Position numbers and translations under genes: made by a program. Below, piece by piece: positions 54,889-63,364 of a stretch of DNA of 64,000 bases; position 1 is the first letter of the stretch, and each line of letters starts with the position of its first letter. Origin of the DNA: Andreesenia angusta. Its GTDB lineage: Bacteria; Bacillota; Clostridia; Tissierellales; Gottschalkiaceae. The DNA is taken from the NCBI RefSeq assembly GCF_001855385.1, contig NZ_MKIE01000007.1, positions 1 to 64,000 on the forward strand, written 5' to 3'. The notes under the pieces are model-generated. The model made no database searches. It was not told the origin of the DNA and was given only the letters and a program-made list of their open reading frames with translations.

Positions 54889-55626
54889 TCAGACTACCGA
54901 CCCTCCGTTAGGACTCAGGACCTGACCGGTTATAAAGTTGGATTTGTCGGACGCAAAGAAGAGCACGGCCTCGGCTATATCCTGCGGAAGACCCATCTTC
55001 ATCATTGGGATCTCGCTCGTTATATCCCTGAGCTCCTCTTCCGAAAAACCTCCATTCATGTCGGTGTCTATGACTCCAGGGGCTACACAGTTTACATGTA
55101 TATTGGACGGCCCCAGCTCTTTCGCAAGGGACTTTGTAAGCGCTATTATCCCAGCCTTTGTGACCGAGTAGTGGACCTCGCAAGACGCCCCTATAAGCCC
55201 CCAAATAGACGAAATGTTTATTATCTTCCCAGACTTCTGTGGGAGCATGTACTTAAGGGCATGCTTCGAGCAGTAGAACACGCTGTTCAGATTTGTCCTT
55301 ATCATCTTGTCCCAGTCCTCGTCTGTTATGTCCGTAAACAGCTTTATCTCGGCTATTCCGGCGTTGTTCACAAGCACGTCAAGCCCTCCAAACCTCATTT
55401 TCGCAAATTCAATAAGCGACTCGGCTTCGCAAGCCACAGATACATCTGCTCTGAATATATCCACTGAGAACCCCTCCGAAAGTAGCCTCTCCTTGAGCTC
55501 CTCTGCATTCTGCTCGGAGTTTCTGTAGTTTATCACCACATTGTAGCCCTCTCTTGCTAAATTCTCCGATATAGACCGCCCTATTCCCCTAGAGCCTCCC
55601 GTAACTACAGCTGTCTTTCTGTTCAT
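54889..55626 (-). CDS. SDR family oxidoreductase (FabG/YmfI-like)
   Basis: 245-aa short-chain dehydrogenase. Cofactor motif TGGSRGIGRS at residues 9-18, NNAG at about 88, catalytic Ser in INISSIWGL, and Tyr/Lys in HYSVTKAG, so the enzyme should be active with NADP(H). The WGLIGASCEVHYS stretch resembles YmfI-type reductases that modify 5-aminopentanone on elongation factor P, as well as 3-oxoacyl-ACP reductases; the two cannot be told apart here. No fatty-acid genes are adjacent. ATG with GGGGTG upstream. Confidence 0.85.
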   Translation of the reverse strand: MNRKTAVVTGGSRGIGRSISENLAREGYNVVINYRNSEQNAEELKERLLSEGFSVDIFRADVSVACEAESLIEFAKMRFGGLDVLVNNAGIAEIKLFTDITDEDWDKMIRTNLNSVFYCSKHALKYMLPQKSGKIINISSIWGLIGASCEVHYSVTKAGIIALTKSLAKELGPSNIHVNCVAPGVIDTDMNGGFSEEELRDITSEIPMMKMGLPQDIAEAVLFFASDKSNFITGQVLSPNGGSVV

Positions 55627-55638
55627 ATTATCACCCCT

Positions 55639-55953
55639 TTAAATTATATAGCTGCATATGTAGACTGCCAGCACTGCGTAAACCGCGACCTTTGTAAGTC
55701 CTTTGTTGTAGTATGCCAGAAAAATAGCCACTGCCGTTCCGATCGCTCCTGTCGCCATATTCCCTGTAGAGTAGATTACAGCCGGAAACGTCATAGAGCC
55801 AAGCACCGCATATGGCACATAGTACAGAAACGACTTCAGAAATTTCGACTCTATCCGCCTTCCCTTCATCGCCAGAAGCGGTGCGACCCTTGGTATGTAA
55901 GTCACTGTGGCCATTATGGCTATGTAAATGTACGTGCTTCTCAAATCAGTCAC
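55639..55953 (-). CDS. azlD: Branched-chain amino acid exporter small subunit (AzlD-like)
   Basis: 104-aa membrane protein with three to four helices; contains TYIPRVAPLLAMKGRRIESKFLKSFLYYVPYAVLGSMTFPAV, typical of the AzlD family. Works with AzlC as a two-component exporter of branched-chain amino acids and analogues. It overlaps the azlC stop by 8 nt, implying coupled translation. GTG at 55953 is given; a TTG three codons in (55944) has better spacing to GGGAGG. Confidence 0.9.
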   Translation of the reverse strand: MTDLRSTYIYIAIMATVTYIPRVAPLLAMKGRRIESKFLKSFLYYVPYAVLGSMTFPAVIYSTGNMATGAIGTAVAIFLAYYNKGLTKVAVYAVLAVYICSYII

Positions 55954-56632
55954 CCTCCCTAGGAAATATAATCGCTCCAGCTCCAGAGGCTATTACCGTA
56001 GCTATGACTATTGTCCAGCCCTGTGATACAGCCTTGGCAAGAGGCATATATCTGAAGAATACACCCACATATATGGCTATAGCTGTGACCCCAGCGACTT
56101 TTCTGCTCTTTCTGGCCTCTGGGACTATGATTGCAAGAAACATCCCGTAGAGAGCTATTCCCATGGCCGACTTCAAGCTCTCTGAGAGCAGTCCCGAGAC
56201 AAGTGCTCCTGAAAGAGTTCCCAGTCCCCAACTCAAATAGGGCAGCGATATAAGACCTATCATATAGGGAACACTTAAATGCTCTCGCTCTATTGAAGCC
56301 ACAGCAAATGTCTCGTCTGTGACCCCGAATCCCACCAGAAGCCTATCCAGCAATCCGAAGTTCTCCATCTTCTGGCTCAGCGAAAGCGACATAAGCATAT
56401 ACCTTATGTTTATCACAAAAGTGGTTATGGCCACTTCTAAATAGCTTCCGTTTGAAACTATTGCATTTATGCCTGCAAACTGGCCTGCGGAAGTGAAATT
56501 GGTCACAGAGACTGCAAGTGTCGAAAAGGTGTCCATTCCCATGCCTGAGGCTATCATTCCGAAAGTGAAAGAAACGGGAAAATAGCCCATCGCTATGGGC
56601 AGAGAAGACCTAAGCCCTTCCTTTAATTCCAT
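55946..56632 (-). CDS. azlC: Branched-chain amino acid exporter large subunit (AzlC-like)
   Basis: 228-aa protein with about six to seven membrane helices. Family features: GLRSSLPIAMGYFPVSFTFG at the N terminus, VTNFTSAGQFAGI, TFVINIRYMLMSLSLSQK, and GFGVTDETFAVAS. Partner of the overlapping azlD. No Lrp-type regulator is encoded beside the pair. ATG at 56632 with GGAGG upstream. Confidence 0.93.
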   Translation of the reverse strand: MELKEGLRSSLPIAMGYFPVSFTFGMIASGMGMDTFSTLAVSVTNFTSAGQFAGINAIVSNGSYLEVAITTFVINIRYMLMSLSLSQKMENFGLLDRLLVGFGVTDETFAVASIEREHLSVPYMIGLISLPYLSWGLGTLSGALVSGLLSESLKSAMGIALYGMFLAIIVPEARKSRKVAGVTAIAIYVGVFFRYMPLAKAVSQGWTIVIATVIASGAGAIIFPREGD

Positions 56633-56683
56633 ACTCTCGCCTCCAACTCATTTTTAGCTCAAAAGTATATTTTAACACAAAAA

Positions 56684-56706
56684 GAGGGCAGAGACGATAT
56701 CTCTGC
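56684..56706 (-). terminator. Terminator after the P-type ATPase gene
   Basis: GGGCAGAGA / TCTCTGCCC with a 5-nt loop followed by TCTTTTTG on the minus strand. Confidence 0.9.
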
Positions 56707-56711
56707 CCAGC

Positions 56712-58814
56712 TTATTTTACCCTAAGGGCTCTCATGGCGTTCAGCACCGCTATAAGAGAGACTCCTACGTCTGCAAATACAGCCTCCCACATGGTTGCAA
56801 ACCCCAGAGCTCCAAGCCCAAGCACAAGGAGCTTTACTCCAAGTGCAAACACTATATTCTGTACAACTATCTTCTTGGTCCTTCTAGCTATCTTTATAGC
56901 CGTGGCTATCTTGCTCGGCTCGTCCGTCATTATGACTATGTCAGATGCCTCTATGGCTGCGTCCGAACCAAGCCCCCCCATGGCTATTCCTATATCTGCT
57001 CTTGCAAGCACAGGGGCGTCGTTTATTCCGTCGCCTACAAATATCAGCTTTCCACTTCTGCCTTTTTCCGCTTCTATCATCTCCAGCTTCTCAAGCTTGT
57101 CCTCAGGAAGCAGCTTTGCAAAATACCTGTCCAGTCCCAGCTCCTCTGATATCTTGGAAGCCGTGTCTTCGGAGTCGCCTGTAAGCATTGTGATCTCTTT
57201 TATGCCAAGCTTTTTAAGCTCTTTTATGCTTTCAGCGGCGTCGCCCTTTATCTCGTCCGCTATCTCTATCTTCCCGGCATATTCTCCGTCTATTCCCACA
57301 AGCACCACTGTCCCGCTGTTCTTGTCCGAAAACTCTATCCCCTGGGCTCTTAAGTGCTTTTCATTTCCCACAACTACAGTTTTCCCGTCTATCTCCGCTG
57401 TTATTCCATGTCCTGAGACTTCCTCGTACTTCCCTATCCTCTTCTCGTCTGGAGTTTTGCCATATTTAGACACTATGGACTTTCCTATAGGGTGTGTCGT
57501 GTGCGCTTCAGCTATGGCTGCGTACTCCAGCACTTCCGATTCGCTGTACCTTTCAGATGCAATTACCTTCTGGACTTCGAACACCCCCTTTGTGAGCGTG
57601 CCCGTCTTGTCCATGACCACGTACTCCACGTCGTTTAGCGCCTCCAGGTAGTTGCCTCCCTTTACGAGGATTCCCGACTTAGAGGATGCTCCTATCCCTC
57701 CGAAGAAGCCAAGCGGTATAGAGACCACCAGTGCGCAAGGGCAGGAGATAACTAGAAATACAAGCGCCCTGTAGATCCAGGTAGAGAAATCGTCTCCCGT
57801 GAAAATCGGAACTCCTATGGCTATAACGGCTGCAAGCCCTACGACTGCTGGAGTGTAGTACTTTGCGAACTTGGTTATAAAGTTCTCTGTAGGGGCCTTT
57901 TTTCCGCTGGCGTTTTGAACAAGGTCAAGTATTCTGGAGACTGTAGACTCTCCGAACAGCTTTTTGACCTCTATCTCTATAAGGCCAGTCTCGTTTACAA
58001 AGCCTGAAAGGGCTTCATCTCCTACTTTCAAGCTCCTAGGCACGGGCTCGCCTGTAAGGGCTGAAGTGTTCGCCCTGCTCTCTCCCCTTACAACCACTCC
58101 ATCTAGTGGAATCTTCTCTCCCGGCTTTACCAGTATTACGTCTCCTATTCTGACTTCCTCCGGTGAAACCCTCTCAGTCACACCGTCTTTAACTATATTT
58201 GCATAGTCTGGCCTTATGTCTAGCAGTGACTTTATGGACTTTCTAGACTTGTTCACAGCTCTCTCCTGGAACATCTCTCCGACCTGGTAGAAGAGCATTA
58301 CAGCCACAGCCTCAGAGTACTCTCCTATCATTATGGCTCCGAAAGTGGCCAAGCTCATAAGGAAGTTTTCGTCGAACACGTCTCCTTTCAGTATGTTCTT
58401 AAACGAACGCAAGACTATGTCTGAACCTGCAAATAAGTATGAAAGCGTAAGCAGCCCTGTCTTCACATTGCCGCTCTCTATGAAAAATGAAATCCCAAAT
58501 AGGGCCGCTCCAAACAGTATCCTGTAGAGATCTTCTCTTCCCTCTCTGTCGTCTTCCTCCTGGCTTTTCGCCCTGTCTACTTCCTCGGTATAACTGTGTA
58601 TAACTTTGACACCCGGCTCTATCCTGTCCACAATCTTCTCTATGGCCATGACTGTAGACCTTATGTCTATGTCCTCGTCTGCCTCTAGGTTTAGATTGCC
58701 GTTTACCATATTTACAGAAGCCGTATCGACTCCTTTTAGAGAAGATACCTCTGACTCTATCTTGGCTGCACAGCTCGCGCAGTGTATTCCCTCCAGCACT
58801 ACTTCTAATTTCAA
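56712..58814 (-). CDS. Heavy metal P-type ATPase, Zn/Cd/Pb type
   Basis: 700-aa P1B ATPase. The N-terminal metal-binding domain has GIHCASCAAKIE (Cys12, Cys15). Membrane metal site CPC is in VISCPCALVVS, phosphorylation loop VMDKTGTLTKG, actuator SALTGEPVPRS, ATP-site HTTHPIGKS, hinge GDGINDAPVLARADIGIAMG. The last helix pair has EAVFADVGVSLIAVLNAMR, whose Asp marks the Zn/Cd/Pb subgroup (CadA/ZntA) rather than copper exporters. TTG at 58814 has GGAGGTGG upstream; a longer open frame to 58901 would cross the operator. Exports zinc or toxic divalent metals. Confidence 0.93.
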   Translation of the reverse strand: MKLEVVLEGIHCASCAAKIESEVSSLKGVDTASVNMVNGNLNLEADEDIDIRSTVMAIEKIVDRIEPGVKVIHSYTEEVDRAKSQEEDDREGREDLYRILFGAALFGISFFIESGNVKTGLLTLSYLFAGSDIVLRSFKNILKGDVFDENFLMSLATFGAIMIGEYSEAVAVMLFYQVGEMFQERAVNKSRKSIKSLLDIRPDYANIVKDGVTERVSPEEVRIGDVILVKPGEKIPLDGVVVRGESRANTSALTGEPVPRSLKVGDEALSGFVNETGLIEIEVKKLFGESTVSRILDLVQNASGKKAPTENFITKFAKYYTPAVVGLAAVIAIGVPIFTGDDFSTWIYRALVFLVISCPCALVVSIPLGFFGGIGASSKSGILVKGGNYLEALNDVEYVVMDKTGTLTKGVFEVQKVIASERYSESEVLEYAAIAEAHTTHPIGKSIVSKYGKTPDEKRIGKYEEVSGHGITAEIDGKTVVVGNEKHLRAQGIEFSDKNSGTVVLVGIDGEYAGKIEIADEIKGDAAESIKELKKLGIKEITMLTGDSEDTASKISEELGLDRYFAKLLPEDKLEKLEMIEAEKGRSGKLIFVGDGINDAPVLARADIGIAMGGLGSDAAIEASDIVIMTDEPSKIATAIKIARRTKKIVVQNIVFALGVKLLVLGLGALGFATMWEAVFADVGVSLIAVLNAMRALRVK

Positions 58815-58833
58815 AATATCCACCTCCAATATT

Positions 58834-58857
58834 ACATATGAACAGTTGCTCATATGT
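58834..58857. promoter_or_regulatory. ArsR/SmtB-type operator upstream of the metal ATPase
   Basis: ACATATGA-ACAGTTGC-TCATATGT: 8-bp perfect arms, reading as a 12+12 near-palindrome ACATATGAACAG / ACATATGAGCAA. It resembles SmtB/CzrA/CadC operators and lies 20 nt upstream of the TTG start. No ArsR-family gene is in the window. Confidence 0.6.
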
Positions 58858-58904
58858 TGTTCTATGAATATTATAGTCCCTTTCAATATAAAAATCAACA
58901 AAAA

Positions 58905-58932
58905 AATAAAAGCAGATGATTTTCATCATCTG
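58905..58932 (-). terminator. Terminator after the amino acid permease gene
   Basis: GCAGATGA / TCATCTGC around a 5-nt loop followed on the minus strand by TTTTATTTTTTTG. It ends the transporter unit without an ATPase gene. Confidence 0.9.
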
Positions 58933-58936
58933 CCTA

Positions 58937-59587
58937 CTATTCGTATATTTTTGCCTTTTCTTCTATTCGCTTAAAAGTGTACATTATGACAGAGTTGAGC
59001 ATAAGGTATACCACCGCAGCTATCACGAATGGGCTTATTATAAACTCCTTCGTCACTATCTCTCTAGAAGACCTCAGAAGGTCCCCAAGACCTATAGCTG
59101 CCACTAGGGCTGTGTCTTTCACAAGGTTTACCATCTCACTGGAAGTGGTGGGTATGACCCTCCTCACAGTCTGAGGGAATATTATATACACCATAGTCTG
59201 CCAGTAGCCAAATCCCATGGCCTTTGAAGCCTCGTACTGGCCCTTGTCTATGGACTCTATGCCTCCTCTGAATATCTCGGTGAAGTAAGCGGCGTAGTTT
59301 AGCACAAACGTAAGTAGCGCTGCAGCAAATCCACTGCTTATAGTCAGCTTAGGTGACAGTATTGGAAGCCCGTAGTACACAAAGAACACTTGAAGCAAGA
59401 GAGGAGTTCCCCTAAACAGCCACGTGTAGAAGCTGAGTACGGTCTTTAGAGCTTTCCCTCCTGACACTTTTCCTACCGCCGCCAACGCCCCTAGGGGAAT
59501 CGAAAGTACAGCAGTTCCAAGCGCAAGCTTGACCGTAGTGCCTATTCCGTTCAAAATATAGAATAAATTATTTATTATTGCCTCCAA
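58937..59587 (-). CDS. Polar amino acid ABC transporter permease
   Basis: 216-aa permease of the HisM/GlnP type with five membrane helices. FRGTPLLLQVFFVYYGLP and the EAA loop EASKAMGFGYWQTMVYIIFPQ (about 135-155), which docks on the ATPase subunit, are visible. TTG start with AGGAGG 8 nt upstream. Encoded 20 nt downstream of its binding protein. The usual ATPase gene is absent: a terminator follows and the next gene is a P-type ATPase, so the ATPase must be supplied from elsewhere. Confidence 0.93.
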   Translation of the reverse strand: MEAIINNLFYILNGIGTTVKLALGTAVLSIPLGALAAVGKVSGGKALKTVLSFYTWLFRGTPLLLQVFFVYYGLPILSPKLTISSGFAAALLTFVLNYAAYFTEIFRGGIESIDKGQYEASKAMGFGYWQTMVYIIFPQTVRRVIPTTSSEMVNLVKDTALVAAIGLGDLLRSSREIVTKEFIISPFVIAAVVYLMLNSVIMYTFKRIEEKAKIYE

Positions 59588-59606
59588 TACCGTTTCCTCC
59601 TAAGTT

Positions 59607-60413
59607 TTACTTTACAAGTATGTCTTCTCCGAACCACTCGTCAGATATAGCGCTTCCCTTTTCACTGCTCTTGACTTTTTTCAGCGCTTCATTTAGCTTT
59701 TTCAAGAACTCTCCGTCTTCTTTTCTGACACCTACAGCATAGTCCTCTTCGCCTAGGTCTCCTGAAAGCACTTTAAATTCTCCTTCTTTCTTGCTCATAT
59801 AGTATCTTCCAACTATCTCGTCTACAAGTACTGCATCAACTCTACCTGCACTTAAATCCATAAGCGCCTCTGTGTTGTTTGCATACTTTGTAACCTCTGA
59901 AAGCGAATCGCTGAATTCAGAATCTGAAGCTAGAGCCTTTTCACTACTGCTTCCAAGCTGAAGTCCAAGCACCTTTCCTGAAAGATCCTCTTTGGACTTC
60001 ACATCTGAATCTGACTTTACCACTATTATCTGCCTGTTTGCAAGATAAGGCTCTGTGAAGTTTATCTCTGCCTTTCTCTCCTCTGTGACAGTGAGTCCGT
60101 TCCATATCACGTCTATGTCGCCTTTCTTAAGGCTAAGAAGCACTCCGTCCCAATCCACAGACTTGAACTCAACTTCCATACCCATCTCCTCGGCCGCAGC
60201 CTTGGCAAGGTCTATGTCAAATCCAACTATCTCTCCGCTCTCATCCCTGAATCCCATTGGTGGAAAGCTGTCATCAAGTCCAACTACAAATTTATCCTCC
60301 GCAACTTTAACCCCAGCATCTGAAGCTCCTTTATCTTCACTTCCACTGCATCCTGCTATAAGCATAGTAGCCGATATCATCAGTGATAATCCAAGCAATA
60401 ATCTCTTTTTCAC
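59607..60413 (-). CDS. Polar amino acid ABC transporter substrate-binding lipoprotein
   Basis: 268-aa family 3 solute-binding protein. Lipoprotein signal peptide with lipobox LIAGC (Cys about residue 22). The mature domain has FVVGLDDSFPPMGFRDESGEIVGFDIDLAKAAA, VDWDGVLLSLKKGDIDVIWNG, LGLQLGSSSEKAL and the C-terminal hinge DEIVGRYYM. The ligand-contact pattern suggests a polar or cationic amino acid, but specificity is not clear. GTG start with AGGAGG. First gene of a two-gene unit with the permease. Confidence 0.93.
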   Translation of the reverse strand: MKKRLLLGLSLMISATMLIAGCSGSEDKGASDAGVKVAEDKFVVGLDDSFPPMGFRDESGEIVGFDIDLAKAAAEEMGMEVEFKSVDWDGVLLSLKKGDIDVIWNGLTVTEERKAEINFTEPYLANRQIIVVKSDSDVKSKEDLSGKVLGLQLGSSSEKALASDSEFSDSLSEVTKYANNTEALMDLSAGRVDAVLVDEIVGRYYMSKKEGEFKVLSGDLGEEDYAVGVRKEDGEFLKKLNEALKKVKSSEKGSAISDEWFGEDILVK

Positions 60414-60511
60414 GTCTATTCCTCCTGTAAAAGTTATTTTCAGGTCCTATTCTACTTTAAGTTGTTAAAGTTGTAAAGCAATATTTTCTTAATTTTTAGA
60501 AACATTTAGAC

Positions 60512-60536
60512 AAAAAAACAGAGCCTTTCGGCTCTG
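60512..60536 (-). terminator. Terminator after the lipoprotein gene
   Basis: CAGAGCC / GGCTCTG with a 4-nt loop followed by TTTTTTTG on the minus strand. Confidence 0.93.
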
Positions 60537-60540
60537 CTCG

Positions 60541-61575
60541 CTACTCTATAGTGACTTCTGGGATATCCATATTCTCAAGATCCATATTCTCTAGATTGAA
60601 GTCTTCAGGGTTGAAATTCTCCATCCCTTCGATACCCTCCATATTCTCAGGCATTTGGAGCTCCAAGCTCTTCATATAGTCTTCAAAGCTCATGGAGTTC
60701 TCCTCTGTAAGCTCTGGGAAATCTATGTTCTGATCATTGCCCATATCCCAGATCCTGAATTTCAAGTCCATAGCAAGTCCTTCTGTCTCGTTTTTAGAAT
60801 CCACAAGGTCCATCTTGATATCCTGCCCCACTATATAGTCGTCTCCGTCTATATATACAGCGTACTCGAAGTTCTCTATCTCTATATTCTCAAATGAAGA
60901 CTTCATTTCAGCCACCATGGCGTCTATCTCTTCTTTGCTTGGAGCTTTTCCTGATTGCTCGCCCATCAGTTTTATAAACTCTTCATCTGAGTAGAGCTTC
61001 TCAACTGTGCTGATCAAGATCGCCTTTACATCTTTGCTCTCCAGCTTGACTGTGCCCTTGTCCACATTGACCTTGCCGTCTGGCATCTCAAGCTCAGTCT
61101 TCTCTAGAGCTATTTCCCCGTTTTCCTTTATTCTTTTGACTATATCAGCATACAGTTCATCCGAGAGTTTTTTGAGACTCTCTTGACTCTTTTGAACATC
61201 TGTAGCTCCTTCTGCCCCTACATCCATGACTATATACTTGTCAGACATAGGCATCTTAGTTATGCTCTGCTTGGAGTCGCCGTACATCTCCATATTCATG
61301 CTGATTCCCATCATAGAGTAGTTTATGTCGGCTCTTGTCTTGTCCTTGTCTACATCGGCCTTCATCTCTACAGTTATATTTCCCATTTCGCTTTGAGCAG
61401 TTTCACCCTCCAGCTCCTGCATGTTCACTCCTATGTCTCCTGACATCGACATCTTATACTGCTCTAGCTCGCCTGTCTTTTTGACCGCTTTTTCAAGCCT
61501 TGCAACAGGGTCGTTGCCACAGGCAGTTGTCATAAGAAGCATAGAAAGCAGCAGTCCTAGCACTATTTTTTTCAT
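60541..61575 (-). CDS. Secreted lipoprotein of unknown function
   Basis: 344-aa lipoprotein. The signal peptide LGLLLSMLLMTTAC ends in a lipobox with Cys about residue 19. The mature part is rich in Met, Glu and beta-strand-like stretches (YKMSMSGDIGVNMQEL, KTRADINYSMMGISMNMEMYGDSKQ), reminiscent of LolA/LppX-like or DUF6612-type Clostridial lipoproteins. The last ~45 residues are acidic short repeats (FNPEDFNLENMDLENMD). ATG at 61575 with GGGGGGAG upstream. Function unknown; anchored on the outer face of the membrane. Confidence 0.75.
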   Translation of the reverse strand: MKKIVLGLLLSMLLMTTACGNDPVARLEKAVKKTGELEQYKMSMSGDIGVNMQELEGETAQSEMGNITVEMKADVDKDKTRADINYSMMGISMNMEMYGDSKQSITKMPMSDKYIVMDVGAEGATDVQKSQESLKKLSDELYADIVKRIKENGEIALEKTELEMPDGKVNVDKGTVKLESKDVKAILISTVEKLYSDEEFIKLMGEQSGKAPSKEEIDAMVAEMKSSFENIEIENFEYAVYIDGDDYIVGQDIKMDLVDSKNETEGLAMDLKFRIWDMGNDQNIDFPELTEENSMSFEDYMKSLELQMPENMEGIEGMENFNPEDFNLENMDLENMDIPEVTIE

Positions 61576-61632
61576 TTTATCTCCCCCCATTATTCACTAT
61601 GCGAAATTTATACCCCAACAATCAAATAGATA

Positions 61633-63363
61633 TCAACTTATCTTCTGAAACTGTGATTTATAGAGTCTGGAGTATGCTCCATCTCGCTCAAGGAGCTCTT
61701 TATGCGTTCCGCTTTCGGCTATTCCGCTCTCTGTCAGGACTATTATCTCATCTGCGCTCTTTATGGTCGAGAGCCTATGCGCTATCACGATAGTAGTCCT
61801 TCCCCTTGAAAGTTTCTCAAGCGACTCCTGTATTATCACTTCGTTCTCGTTGTCCAGCGCCGAAGTGGCCTCGTCCAGTATGAGTATGCTAGGGTCTTTC
61901 AAGAACACTCTCGCTATAGATATCCTCTGCTTCTGACCGCCTGAAAGCTTTACGCCTTTCTCGCCTATATTGGTGTCGTAGCCATCTGGAAGAGTCATTA
62001 TAAACTCGTGTATATTGGCGTTCTTCGCAGCCTCGACTATCTCCTCGAATTTGGCGTCTCGCTTGCCGTAGATTATGTTTTCCTTTACGGTACCGGTGAA
62101 GAGAAATACATCCTGGTGCACAAAGCCTATCTTCTCTCTAAGAGACTTGAGCTTTATGTCCCGTATGTCTCTGCCGTCTAGCAGTATCGCTCCGCTGTCT
62201 ACATCGTAGAACCTCATTATAAGCTGGCAGATCGTGCTCTTTCCGCCTCCCGAAGGCCCCACAAGTGCCATCGTCTTTCCGCTTTCAACTCTAAAGGATA
62301 TGCTTTCCAGTACATCTGACTTGCCTTCGCTGTACCTGAAGCTGACATCCCTAAACTCTATTTCCCCACTCACCGATTCCACTTCTACTGCATTCTCTCT
62401 GTCCACTATAGAGGGCTCTATATCCATAAGCTCTGTGAATCTCTCGAAACCGCTCATTCCATCTTGGTAGTGCTGCATAAAGAGACCTAGTTTCTTTATA
62501 GGTTGCAGGAAGTAGGCTATATATAGCATGTAGGCTATAAGGTCCCCTGTGTTTATAATCCCCTTGTAGGCGAAATACCCTCCTAGAGATATCACTATCA
62601 CGTCAAGCGTATTCGAGAAAAGCAGTATGCCTGAAGTAAACTCCGCCATCACCTTGTATGCGCCCTCTCTAGTGCTTTTAAATACGCCGTTGTTCTCCTT
62701 GAACCTCTCTAGTTCGTAATCCTCTCCTGTAAAGGACTTGGTGACTCTGACTCCAGATATGCTGTTTTCAAGCCCCGAGTTTATATTTGCAATCTCCTTT
62801 CTCTGGGCTCTGAAAGCTTGGGACATTCTCCTTCGCTTTCTTATTCCGAATATCGCCATTATAGGTATGAAGAGAAACAGTATAAGCGTAAGTCTCCACT
62901 CTATGCTCATCAGTATTCCAAAAGACCCCAGCAGCATTACCACTGATATTATGAGGTCCTCGGGGCCGTGATGGGCAAGCTCTGTTATGTCTTTTAGGTC
63001 GTTGACTATTCTAGACATTATATGACCCGTCTTGTTGTTGTCGTAGAAGTCCACAGACAGCTTCTGTATATGAGAGAAAACCTCTTCTCTCATATCAGAC
63101 TCCATCCTGACTCCGACTATATGACCCCAGCTATCCACTATGTAGCTGCATATGAACCTGACTAGGAAAAGCCCCACAAGCACTCCGGCCATCATGAGTA
63201 TAGAGTCTATCTGCTTGTTGGGGATATATTCGTTTATGACCCTTCTTGCCGCCACTGGATATACAAGGTCTATCCCCGCCATCATTACGGCGCAGAACAT
63301 GTCTATGAAAAACAGCTTTTTATGTGGTTTATAGTATTTTGCAAATCTCCTCACCATCTCCAA
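61633..63363 (-). CDS. ABC exporter, fused permease and ATPase
   Basis: 576-aa type IV (MsbA/LmrA-like) half-transporter. Six membrane helices span about residues 17-300, then the nucleotide-binding domain with Walker A LVGPSGGGKST, Q-loop VHQDVFLF, signature KLSGGQKQRISIARVF, Walker B ILILDEATSALD and switch IAHRLST. Probably a homodimeric exporter of lipid, peptide or drug. TTG start at 63363 with GGGGGG 8 nt upstream, 1 nt before the stop of the preceding membrane protein gene, so the two are coupled. Confidence 0.93.
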   Translation of the reverse strand: MEMVRRFAKYYKPHKKLFFIDMFCAVMMAGIDLVYPVAARRVINEYIPNKQIDSILMMAGVLVGLFLVRFICSYIVDSWGHIVGVRMESDMREEVFSHIQKLSVDFYDNNKTGHIMSRIVNDLKDITELAHHGPEDLIISVVMLLGSFGILMSIEWRLTLILFLFIPIMAIFGIRKRRRMSQAFRAQRKEIANINSGLENSISGVRVTKSFTGEDYELERFKENNGVFKSTREGAYKVMAEFTSGILLFSNTLDVIVISLGGYFAYKGIINTGDLIAYMLYIAYFLQPIKKLGLFMQHYQDGMSGFERFTELMDIEPSIVDRENAVEVESVSGEIEFRDVSFRYSEGKSDVLESISFRVESGKTMALVGPSGGGKSTICQLIMRFYDVDSGAILLDGRDIRDIKLKSLREKIGFVHQDVFLFTGTVKENIIYGKRDAKFEEIVEAAKNANIHEFIMTLPDGYDTNIGEKGVKLSGGQKQRISIARVFLKDPSILILDEATSALDNENEVIIQESLEKLSRGRTTIVIAHRLSTIKSADEIIVLTESGIAESGTHKELLERDGAYSRLYKSQFQKIS

Positions 63364-63364
63364 T

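Noticed and set aside
54889-55626. Naming the SDR gene fabG outright
   Set aside because: No fatty-acid synthesis genes adjacent and the sequence also resembles YmfI-type reductases.
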